The notes beneath the pieces were generated by a model that saw only the letters and a list, made by a program, of their open reading frames with translations, was not told the DNA's origin and did not search any database. This document shows, in pieces, positions 31,990 through 41,560 of a stretch of DNA of 54,190 nt. The stretch lies in contig JBOZIK010000001.1 of NCBI GenBank assembly GCA_051453625.1, forward strand, positions 293,123,988 to 293,178,177. The letters are read 5' to 3'. The number at the start of each line of letters is the position of its first letter. Positions within the stretch are counted from its first letter, which is position 1. Both the position numbers and the translations under genes were made by a program. The DNA comes from Welwitschia mirabilis (lineage: Eukaryota; Gnetophyta; Gnetopsida; Welwitschiales).

Positions 31990-33245
31990 TCATTAACTTA
32001 GTAGGTTACTTTTTCATCAAGGTCATATACCTCTATGATCCCATTTTCCAATTGTTATGGTATAAGATCCTAGCTAATTTTGTTTATATTTCTATTTTGA
32101 ATGGATTTTTTTTAGAGTAATAGAGTACAAAATCTCCTATATTAAAATTGGTTTTTATAATTTTATTATCATAATATATTTTGGTTGTCTATTGATTAAG
32201 TTATTTTTGCAAAAGATCTTCTTTTTCATTTTCATCTAAAATATTCATATTTTATATCCATTCTTCTTGAGGTGCATTAAAATTATACTTTAGTTTTTTT
32301 TTAGCCAACTTAAAGGTTTGCATTCTAAATTCAATTAGCAAAATAAACATTTTTTCATGTACTAATTCATATGATGTAAATCTTATACAATGTTTCTCAG
32401 TTACTCTATAAATATATAATGCTTCATCTAATTTATTAGCCCAATCTATTTTCTAAATGTTTATGACTTTGGTTAATAGTTTATTAATTTCTCTACTAGT
32501 CAATTTAGCTTGGTCATCAAATTGAGGATGATAGGCAGTAGAGAGTTTGTAATGGATTCCATCTTTTTTAATTAAGAGTTTCTTGAAAATTTTACTAATA
32601 AAATGAGTTCCTATATTAGATATAAGAGTTTAAGAGGATCTAAACAAATAGATAATATTCCTAAGAAAAAAGGTAACTATGGTTTAGGAAGAGGGGTGAG
32701 ATACGGCCTCAGCATTAGCTTAATTAGTAAAATAATCAACATAGATTAAAATATATTTTTCCATAGGATGAAAGACTAATAGATCTAATGATATTTATTC
32801 CCTAGACATTAAAAGGTTTAATTAACTAAATCCATTATTGTGAAATTTCTAATATTTAGTTAAATGCTTTCTCTCTTTGACACTTATCACAACTCTGGAC
32901 ATAAGTATTTTGTGAGCTAGCAATATCCCATATGAAAAATTTTTGTCCCAATTCTTCTTGCATCATAATGTCCTCTTCCTTCTTCCTCATGAAATTCCTT
33001 CTCCCTCATGATCTTCCTTCATAATTTTGTTTTACAAATTTTCTTCCATACATCTTCTAATAACATGATTTTTCCATCTTCTAAATAACGTCTTATCATT
33101 TCATATGTAGCCTTTAGATTCTTTTAACAATATTTTTCTTTCATTATAATTCATAAAAGATGGTGATTTTTTACTTACAATAAAATTTGCTATGTTATCA
33201 TACCATGGACTAGTTTTTACTTAAAAGATATGTTTATCTTGAACT
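31990..33245 (-). pseudogene. Gypsy integrase (element F)
   Basis: Minus strand. N-terminal HHCC region decayed (ESKGYI*NDKTLFRR). First catalytic region YILIYVDYFTN near 32740. Then GTHFISKIFKKLLIKKDGIH (about 32610-32550), YKLSTAYHPQFDDQAKLTSR, EINKLLTKVIN, DWANKLDEALYIYRVTEKH and FTSYELVHEK. The C-terminal module reads NIGDFVLYYSKKNPFKIEI (about 32140-32085). The GTHF...YHPQ spacing and the GD-VLLY-like end are those of Ty3/gypsy plant elements of the Athila/Tat side. It would insert cDNA; stops and frameshifts show it is dead. Confidence 0.87.
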
Positions 33246-33249
33246 TCAT

Positions 33250-33780
33250 CTCTTATATATATTTGTTCTTCATTAGGAAATTATAATCTTGAAAGACAAT
33301 CTAATACTACATTTTTTATCCCTCTTCTATTAATAATTTTTAAATCAAATTATTGAATTATTAATATTAATCTCATAATTCTTAAATTAGCTTCTTGTTT
33401 ATTCATAAAAAATCTAATAGCACTATGGTCTGTATGAACTTTTACTTCATAACCTAAAATATAATATTTTAATTTTTATAATGCCATTATTACTATTAAA
33501 AATTATTTCTTAGTTATTGTATAATTTTATGGACCTATTTTAAAATTATTAATAATATAGATAATAGTGTGTGATTTATTGGTTTTATCGTTTTATCCCA
33601 AAATGAATCTCATAGTATGACTAGATGTGTCAATCATAATGTGAAATAGTCTTGTCCAATTAGGTCCATGTAAAATGGGTCTTGATAAAAGTTTATCTTT
33701 TAAAGTTTGATAGACACTTTGACATTTATTATTTTAATTATATTCCACATACTTTTGTAAAAGGTTACTCAAAGGTTTAG
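33250..33780 (-). pseudogene. Gypsy RNase H (element F)
   Basis: Minus strand: YILGYEVKVHTDHSAIRFFM (about 33465-33406) keeps the TDHSA block. Then NKQEANLRIMRLILIIQ, FDLKIINRRGIKNVVLDCLS and RL close the domain (about 33290). Upstream parts are readable only in pieces (SYYEIHFG, a LGQ-type block). It would remove the RNA strand during reverse transcription. Confidence 0.85.
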
Positions 33781-34500
33781 TATTTTAACTAAAGTTATAA
33801 ATCTTCTATAATATCTAACATGCCCTAAAAAAGAGCTTAGTCTTTTAGTTTAGATGGGGGTAAAATACCTTTAATTTTTTATTCAACAATTTCAATAACT
33901 TTTTAAGATATTTTATGTCCCAAAAAAATGCCTTCTATCATCATAACATAACTTTTTAATGAGCTAAGTTTTAGGAATTTTCCTTCACATCTTTCTAAAT
34001 CTCTTTCCAATTTTTCAAGTCACTCATCAAACTTATTTCCAAAAGTTGAGAAATCATTCATAAATACTTTAATAAATCTTTCTATCACATCTCAAAAATA
34101 CTATTCACTAATCTTTGAAATATAAGAAGGGCATTACATGACCCAAATGGTAATACTTTATAGGTATAAATACCCTAATAACAAGTAAAAGTTATCTTGG
34201 CTTGATCCTCCAAAGCTATTGAAACCTGATTATATCCAATATATCTATTAATAAATCTATAATAATGATACCCAGATATTCTTTCTAAAACTTGATGTAT
34301 AAATGGAAGAGAAAAATGGTCTTTATAATTTACTATATTCAACATTAAAAAATCCATACATATTCTCCATTTATTTCCTTTCTTTACACCACTATAATAG
34401 AACTAACCCATTCTAAATCAGATATAGTAGATGAATCCAACATCTAAAACTTTAAAAATTTCTTGTTTAATTACTTCTTGCATATGTGGATTTCATCTTC
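33781..34500 (-). pseudogene. Gypsy reverse transcriptase (element F)
   Basis: Minus strand: WRICMDFLMLNIVNYKDHFS (about 34370-34310), LPFIHQVLERISGYHYYRFI, GYNQVSIALEDQAKITFTC (open frame 34357-34175), then YKVLPFGSCNALLIFQRLVN and the active-site box VFMNDFSTFG at about 34065-34038. The usual MDD is MND, a G to A change that removes a metal-binding Asp. The connection to RNase H reads LSSFLGHVRYYRRFI (about 33840-33797). Clear Athila-like RT, inactive. Confidence 0.88.
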
Positions 34501-34979
34501 TCTCTATTTGCTTACTTAGCTTAATAGAAGTATCTAAATAAATTTTATGTTAATATATTTTTAGGTCTATTCCCTTAACATCAGTATGATCTCAATCTTC
34601 TAATTAGCATTCTTCTAAGCTTCCTTTTCTATGAATGATTTGAAGAACTATTTATAATTAAAAGTCTATCTGGAGCTACTTTAATATATTCTAATCCTTC
34701 TTTAAGTGTAGGTTTTTCATTTCTTGAGATGTTAAGCTTTCTTCTTTGTAGTTTTCTTCATTTTTTTTATTTAACGTCATACTATCCTCTTATGTCAGTA
34801 TTACATTAGTTCTAGATTCTGTATTATGTTTCATATCCTTTAGAACTACTATATTAAATAGCTTGATGTCTTTCTTAAGATATTCTAGACTGATTTTCAT
34901 GACCCCCTTTTCTAGAATAAATAATAGCATCTATGGTATCCATCCAAGAACTTTCTAAAATTATTGCATTGGTATATCC

Positions 34980-35222
34980 TTAAGTATTCATTACTAAAGA
35001 ATCTATTAAGTAGATAAATCCATAGAGTTCATTGGATATATCTTTTAGAACTCTATTTGATCTTACTGTTGAACCATTTACTAGGTATACTCTTCCTTGA
35101 TAAGGTATCAATTTTAACTTTCTCAATTCCTCATAAGTTTCATATGCCATCATGTTCATGCTTGCTCCTAGATCCACAAGTGCATATACTTTGAGCTTTC
35201 CATTAATTTTTATGCCTATCAT
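34980..35222 (-). pseudogene. Gypsy aspartic protease (element F)
   Basis: Open minus-strand frame of 80 codons: MIGIKINGKLKVYALVDLGA, SMNMMAYETYEELRKLKL, then RVYLVNGSTVRSNRVLKDIS. VDLGASMN is the DLGASIN-type active-site loop of plant gypsy proteases (aspartate codon 35174-35172). The frame is part of a longer Gag-Pol, so the ATG at 35222 is not a true start. It is among the best kept parts of F. Family role: cuts the Gag-Pol precursor. Confidence 0.85.
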
Positions 35223-35699
35223 AGGTGTTCTTGAATTATTAAACTTTTTATGTGGTTTATTTTGAAGAACTTGTATGGAAGCCCAAGAAACTTGATCTTT
35301 CCTAAATATCTTAATTTGTTTTTTTTAGTTTCTTTTTTATTCCTTTTTTTTAAGCACATATTCTTTATCTGCTTCCAATACATATGTATATTTTTTAGTA
35401 ATTTTAAAAGAGGTAATGATATTATTATATCTCCTAAAACTTTTTTTAAATATTCTATATCCCTTTTGATTTTTGGATGTCCTATTTGATTATTTTTCTA
35501 CTAGTGCATCAATTACTACTTTCTTCCCCATAGTTATTTCTTTATCAACTAGAGAGTTGCTCAAATTTGTTTTCTTTTCTTTTTATTCATCTATTGCCAT
35601 CTATTTTCTAGATCCAGTAGTTACTACTTTACTTATTACTTTTCTTGGATTTGATTGAGGTGGATAAGGAATTTTTCTTTTTTCTTCTCTACCTATGAT

Positions 35700-37195
35700 T
35701 TTACTTTTATGTTGTTTAAATCTTTGTTTTGTAAGTTCTATAACAATCATATTACTCTTGCCTTTTGAAATTTACATACTTTTATAAAGGCTTTTTTGAC
35801 TTACCTTTCCATTTTCTATTTTGGTAAGGATATGGTTTTTTCCTTGCTTGAGGTTTATTTCCTATCTTTAAATTTACTTTATTAATATCCATCCAGTGAA
35901 CAAATTATTTCATCTAGGGATATTCTATTCCTTCATGATTATCTTCTTCACAATGTTTTTACATAGGTCCTTCTTCTTCTTTAAAGTGTTTATAACTAAC
36001 TAATTAAATTTTTTTACTTTAATATCAATCACTTTTTAGCTACTTCTTCTAGAAGACTAATATGCTTTATACTATACACATTACTATCTACTTCTAGAAT
36101 AAATACTTAATTTATTCTTTTCTTCTTTTTACTCTCTTATTGTCATCCTTGACTCATGTTATAAAACTAAGTAATAGCTTCTCATACCTCTTAAACATTC
36201 TTTGATATAATGCTTCCTCTATATAGTAAGTCTGATTCTTTGAAAGTTTGACTCTATGATTCTCTAAGTAAATCTTTAACTTGTTTTCTAGCTATGATTC
36301 CATGGTTATGACATTTAGCTAATAATATATTATATCTATCCATGAACTCATCAAACCTTTCATTATCTTTTTGTTTAATATTCAAAATTATTAAAACTTA
36401 GTAAAGAAAGAATTCTTAGAAGTTCCCCATGATCTAAAAGTATGATTAGAATTTCTATAATATCATAGTTAAGCATCGCCTTTTAAAGAAAAAAAAATCG
36501 TAAAAAATTAGAGTCTAAGTTAAGATAATTTACTTTGTNNNNNNNNNNNNNNNNNNNNNNNNNNNNNNNNNNNNNNNNNNNNNNNNNNNNNNNNNNNNNN
36601 NNNNNNNNNNNNNNNNNNNNNNNNNNNNNNNNNNNNNNAAAAAATCATAAAAAATTAGAGTCTAAGTTAAGATAATTTACTTTGTAGAAGGCATCAAATA
36701 AACTTAAATGCAAAAAGGTTCTTTTAATTTCTTGTCCTTAAAAGTGGGTATTAATATTATATTTATATTTATTACCTTTTTTAGGTATTCTAAGGCTATA
36801 AGCCTAATAGGACTTAAATCAATTAATCAATGAGTTTCATAATTTAAAGGTTTTAAATCTCCATCATTTTCCCAATAGAATCCTGCTATAAATTCCTTTT
36901 CAGGTTTATTTATCCTAGCTATTTGGGAAGATTCTCCTAGAGTAATAGGTTATTTGAGACGAATATGCAACCAATGTTCTATTTCACTTAATAATTCAAA
37001 AAAGATTTGTTCTTTCATAGTCTTTCCAATAGTTGTTTCATCCATACTAAAATATTCCTATTTTATTTTCATTTTAATCTTTCTTTTAATCTACTTATCC
37101 AAATTATATTTGTTTGAATCTCTAACAAACTTATCTCTCCCATGTTACCATTTTCCTTTACTATCTTGTTGGATTATAGACTTCTTCATCTCTAC
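35700..37195 (-). pseudogene. Gypsy Gag (element F)
   Basis: Minus strand from about 37195 (MKKSIIQQDSKGKW). Next comes a block with MDETTIGKTMKEQIFFELLS near 37045, and then the Retrotrans_gag core NERFDEFMDRYNILLAKCHN with HGIIARKQVKDLLRES (about 36400-36260). It is broken by many stops. A 100-N gap (36539-36638) has 47 near-identical bases on both sides. The region between about 35230 and 35700 is low-complexity Lys/Glu-rich coding remnant linking Gag to the protease. Confidence 0.72.
36490..36685. other. 100-N gap with duplicated edges
   Basis: AAAAAATCGTAAAAAATTAG and onward before the gap is repeated as AAAAAATCATAAAAAATTAG after it, with a CG to CA difference. Likely two alleles or contig ends not merged. 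Confidence 0.8.
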
Positions 37196-37249
37196 TAGTT
37201 GGCTTTAGGATACTCATCCTTTTAGCATCAAAATGATAAACGATTATAT

Positions 37250-38490
37250 TGTGAAATAAATACAAAAAACACTAATAAATTATATAAAAAATGTAAAAAA
37301 NNNNNNNNNNNNNNNNNNNNNNNNNNNNNNNNNNNNNNNNNNNNNNNNNNNNNNNNNNNNNNNNNNNNNNNNNNNNNNNNNNNNNNNNNNNNNNNNNNNN
37401 NNNNNNNNNNNNNNNNNNNNNNNNNNNNNNNNNNNNNNNNNNNNNNNNNNNNNNNNNNNNNNNNNNNNNNNNNNNNNNNNNNNNNNNNNNNNNNNNNNNN
37501 NNNNNNNNNNNNNNNNNNNNNNNNNNNNNNNNNNNNNNNNNNNNNNNNNNNNNNNNNNNNNNNNNNNNNNNNNNNNNNNNNNNNNNNNNNNNNNNNNNNN
37601 NNNNNNNNNNNNNNNNNNNNNNNNNNNNNNNNNNNNNNNNNNNNNNNNNNNNNNNNNNNNNNNNNNNNNNNNNNNNNNNNNNNNNNNNNNNNNNNNNNNN
37701 NNNNNNNNNNNNNNNNNNNNNNNNNNNNNNNNNNNNNNNNNNNNNNNNNNNNNNNNNNNNNNNNNNNNNNNNNNNNNNNNNNNNNNNNNNNNNNNNNNNN
37801 NNNNNNNNNNNNNNNNNNNNNNNNNNNNNNNNNNNNNNNNNNNNNNNNNNNNNNNNNNNNNNNNNNNNNNNNNNNNNNNNNNNNNNNNNNNNNNNNNNNN
37901 NNNNNNNNNNNNNNNNNNNNNNNNNNNNNNNNNNNNNNNNNNNNNNNNNNNNNNNNNNNNNNNNNNNNNNNNNNNNNNNNNNNNNNTTAAAATAAGAGAT
38001 TTACTAAAGAACTAGTTAATACCAATAGTACTTTATCTATTTAGTTCAAAATGCACCATTCAGATAAACTCATGATGAAATTACTTGAACTAGTTAGGTT
38101 GATAATTAATAAGTTTTCTATATACATGTATGAAATTATGGGTAATTAAGAAAATAGAAAAACATATTAGAAGCTTCAATAATGCTAAATAATACTTATT
38201 TATAAGTATTAATAATGATCCTAATTTGTATTTAGCTACATCAATAGGAGTAAGTGAAAGAGGATATTAATTTTTTAAATAATAAAACATGTCCATAATA
38301 ATTCTCAAAAACATTAGTCTTTTAGCTTTATATTAAAATACTAGAGCATTACACAAAAATATACTTGTCAGTTTGTTTTTTCGTTTCCATGTAACACTAA
38401 AATATTAGAGATGTTGCTATGTCCTTTTTAGGATATCTGAAGCTCTCCTTTGACCTCTTGCTTAGTTATTTTTCTAGAGCCTTTTTACCA
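37250..38490 (-). repeat. 5' LTR of gypsy F (with large gap)
   Basis: Collinear with 13566-14160. It begins TGTGAAATAAATAC on + and ends CTAGAGCCTTTTTACCA. A 686-N gap (37301-37986) stands where the partner LTR has only about 50 bases, so the gap is oversized or hides an insertion. Confidence 0.75.
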
Positions 38491-38499
38491 TCATTTATA

Positions 38500-38880
38500 T
38501 TTTAGATTTTAAAATAATTTGTATAAACCAGAAGCTTTTATTATCTAATTATAAAATTTCTCTCATATACCTCTTTTAAGACATTCCAAATTTCCTTAAT
38601 AGATTTCCATCTAACTATCTGGTTGAAATTCTTCCTAACTGAGGGCTAAGTATAGAAAAGGCCTTGCCTTTGAGTCATACATGAAGGCTATCTTATCTTT
38701 ATCTTTCCATTTCGTTTGGTCTTAATCTGAGTGAGGACGTCTCCTATAGCATTTATGAAGGTTTCTATTAGCTCTATTTATCCACCTTTAATGCTTTTCT
38801 AAACTTAAAATTTAAAAACTATAAGTACACCTATAGCCTTATCTTTCAATAAGTATAGATCAATTCATTGAAGAGAGGAG
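38500..38880 (-). pseudogene. Copia Gag N-terminus (element D)
   Basis: Minus strand starting near ATG 38868 region: RPPLFNELIYTYWKDK, then a W/KS block, IELIETFINAIGDVLTQIK, MTQRQGLFYT, and SIKEIWNVLKEVYER (about 38560-38525). These are the DUF4219/UBN2 blocks of copia Gag. It is cut by the gypsy F LTR at 38490. The continuation expected on the other side of F would be more Gag, but integrase is found there (12872-13565). Confidence 0.75.
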
Positions 38881-38944
38881 GTCTAATAGATGGCCTTGCT
38901 TTCATGATTTACTAAAGAATTTTAATTCTTTCTTATGAGTACCT

Positions 38945-38956
38945 ACTCTAATGTCA
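38945..38956 (-). other. Possible primer-binding site of element D
   Basis: On + ACTCTAATGTCA, against GCTCTGATACCA for the initiator Met site complement: 9 of 12 bases. It lies about 75 bases upstream of the D Gag start, as expected. Confidence 0.5.
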
Positions 38957-39700
38957 CTTAAGGATTATTAAAATTAGAAGAAAGGGATGAAGGGTTTCGA
39001 TCAATAAAAACTTAAAGAATTAACAAAGTAAGAATTCACAAATATAAATGTTAACAATTTAAGTGATATCCCAACTTAGGTACATCCACACACAGAGGGT
39101 ATCTTTCCTTTATGCCTTTGGATATCCTTAACCTATAATAAATATTGGTATTGGAGAATAACCAATCTTATAATGAGATGCTCCTCATAAAGTAGTACTT
39201 TCTTCCCTCCATAGGCTAAAATAGGATAATAGACAAAAATTACTTACAATCACTTATCAAATCTCAGAAAGCGCATCCACATAGGGGTTTCCTTACATTT
39301 GGGAATCCTTAAGTAAGAAAACCTTAAAAGAAAGAGATGTAGATAAAAGAATTTGGACTAAAATAAGAAATTCTACAAATCAATTAGACTAATAAAAAAG
39401 TGTCAATAAGTCAAAATCAAGGAATAAAAAGCCTAAAATTACATAATATGTATAGTATCTTGACTTCTTCTTCAATGTAATCATGTAATGGAATCAAATA
39501 ACAAGGATGTAGTAGTGTATAAGCTTAGATCACAAGATGTTTTTCATAATAGTTTCCTTTAATCAAATTAGATGATTCTAACATATATAGTTCTAATCAA
39601 TCATTATTTTAAAGTGTTTTAGTCAACTAACCTAAAGAAATAATCACTTGAATTAATTTGAATACTATTTATGATTATAAATTATTACAGTTTTGAATTC
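38957..39700 (-). repeat. Probable LTR of element D, far end not defined
   Basis: Non-coding DNA beyond the primer site, with the base pattern of a copia LTR (ACACACAGAGGG near 39095, paired CACATAGGGG near 39280). The partner LTR is not in the window, so the end at 39700 is a guess. Confidence 0.3.
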
Positions 39701-39744
39701 AATAATAGTTTTTCTTTTACATTAATTCTTAGAATATATTTCTG

Positions 39745-40015
39745 TAGGATGATAGATGTATTTATCAGAAAAATATCTTTCTAGTGATAGATATCTTTAT
39801 TTAGTGGTATGTTCAAATGAATATAGACATTTTCCCCTTGATAGACATCTTTCATCAGTGCATTCAGTATAGGTATATTTTTGTTAATAGACATCTTTTT
39901 TTACTTTCATGTTTAGATCATTATAGATTTCTTCTAGTTTATAAATGTCTATTAAGAATAGATGTCTTCCATTTCATAGAAATTTTTTGTCAACTTGAGA
40001 GATGTCTTCAATATT
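39745..40015. repeat. Cluster of degenerate AGACATCTTT/AGATGTCT motifs
   Basis: About ten copies in both orientations: GATAGATGTATTT, GATAGATATCTTTA, ATAGACATTTTC, GATAGACATCTTTC, ATAGACATCTTTTT, AAATGTCTATT, ATAGATGTCTTCC and GAGATGTCTTC, at uneven spacing of 20-50 bases. It looks like the subterminal repeats of a DNA transposon or a decayed satellite. No terminal inverted repeats or transposase were found. Confidence 0.6.
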
Positions 40016-40399
40016 TTGTCTACACAAAAACACATTACAAACTAGAATTTTGCTAATAATACGAATGAATTAGATGTTGATTATATTATTTTATTTTTCT
40101 TATCAGGTTAACATTTTTTAATTTCATTTATTTTTATGTTTAATTATTATCTAATTGTAATTATATTGCTACTCTTAAGTATAGTAAATTATGAAGTGCA
40201 TAATCTTTTAAAGAATTTTAGAGTAGATAATTGATGAAATCATGTAGTAAATAAGGGAGTGTAATTTATTAATTAAGAAACAATGAGAAAACTAAATCTA
40301 AAAATAATCTTGTATAGATTTATCTTACTTATAATAGTAAACAAATAACATTTAATGAAGTAATAAACTATTCAAAATGAAAATATACATTCAATGTGA

Positions 40400-41560
40400 A
40401 CTACTCATTGCTAGTATAGAAGGATACTTGGGATTTAGTAAACTTAGTACTACATATGAAAGTGGTGAGAAACTAATGGATGTTCCAAAAGAGGTATAAA
40501 TTCAAATAAATATTAACTTTTAGTGAGAATGATGCTATAACAGTTACAAAGGGATCAATTCAGAAGTATGGGATTACCTTTAAACAGATATTTGTATTAA
40601 TAAAAGTTTCCATTCAAGTCTTAATGAAATAATGATAGCATAAAAAGATTTCAAATGAATTAAATTGATATAAGAAATACAATCTATATAAATTATTAAG
40701 AAGAATAATTACATGTCTTACCCTTAATATTTTGAGATAAAGGAAAGAACATAAAGTATGTGGATGATAAAATGTTATATGGTTTAAAGTAAGCATTAGA
40801 CACATGATATAATAAGGTAAAATATGGATTATTAAATATGAAATTTAACATGTCTAAATACTAAGACTTTAGTGCAACATTGTCTATAAAACATGTAAAA
40901 GATAAGAGTAAATAGCTTATTATATTTATATATGCTATGTTATCATTTAAGAAAATGAAAATAGCATTATGAAGATAAAGATAAATCTTAAAAATAATTT
41001 TGAAATCATGATTTAAAATTGATAAAAATACTACCTTATTTAAAAAGTGATTTAATAAAATATTAACATTTCTTGTATTAATTAAAGTAAATTACTAAGA
41101 TGTTGAAGAAGTTTAACATGAAGGATGCAAAAATAGTGTTTATTAAAATGGAATAAAATATGAATCTAACTACTAATAAGAAACCACTAGATGTAAATGG
41201 GAGACTCTATCAAAACTTATTAGAAAGTTATATGAGTAGAAACATCTTATGTAATCTATAAATTACCAAGAGATTAAATTGAAATGAACTTATTAGAATG
41301 TAGCATTTAGAGTTTTGAACTAACAAAGGGAAATAAATGAATTAGGATTTCTACCTTAATAGTGTAATAACTTCAAACTTGAAAAAATTTCTTAGACTTA
41401 CACTTTATTGGTTGTTCGAATGACAAAAGAAAATCTATAGTAAGATACTTGATTTTCTTAAGAATATTTTAGAAAATAAAGTGATAGAAGATAGTCATAA
41501 ATTTATAAGATGAATTAAAGAATGTCATGGTAAGTGAAATGACAAAGGATTTAACTTATA
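40400..41560 (+). pseudogene. Copia RT/RNase H fragment (element E)
   Basis: Plus strand, separate from D: LMDVPKEV near 40480; AITVTKGSIQKYGITFKQIF (40533-40592, the VAKGFTQ-GIDY block). The active site YVDD is intact at 40757-40768 (KYVDDKMLYG). FNMKDAKIVFIKME (about 41112-41153), then GRLYQNLLESYMSRN and a RNase H piece SNDKRKSIVRYLIFL (about 41420-41464). No Gag, integrase or LTR was found next to it. Many stops. It would be the cDNA-synthesis part of a copia element; here it is a relic. Confidence 0.82.

Larger units (their letters stand above)
13566..38490 (-). mobile_element. Ty3/gypsy element F (Athila-like), antisense, with nested copia
   Basis: LTRs at 13566-14160 and 37250-38490 enclose, in minus-strand order, Gag, protease, RT, RNase H, integrase, a spacer and a third ORF. 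The pol order (RT before integrase) makes it Ty3/gypsy. The Retrotrans_gag pattern, DHFSLPF RT block, RRG RNase H end and GDFVLYYSKKNPF integrase end recall Athila-type elements, which also carry an extra 3' ORF. Copia C (11.2 kb) sits in the spacer. No clear target duplication is visible at the outer ends (TATAT on the left, TCATT on the right). Confidence 0.78.

Noticed and set aside
15070-35503. CACTACTAGAA at about 15070 and TTCTACTAGTG at about 35493 as CACTA transposon ends
   Set aside because: Both lie inside gypsy coding regions, the arms do not match fully and there is no transposase between them.
35250-35658. Hydrophobic plus-strand frames that look like membrane proteins
   Set aside because: Complement of Lys/Glu-rich gypsy Gag-protease coding sequence; Phe/Ile/Leu runs are the mirror image of Lys/Glu/Asn codons.
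39817-40056. 79-codon plus frame MNIDIFPLIDIF
   Set aside because: It is made of the AGACATCT repeat cluster read as codons (repeating D-I-F), not a gene.
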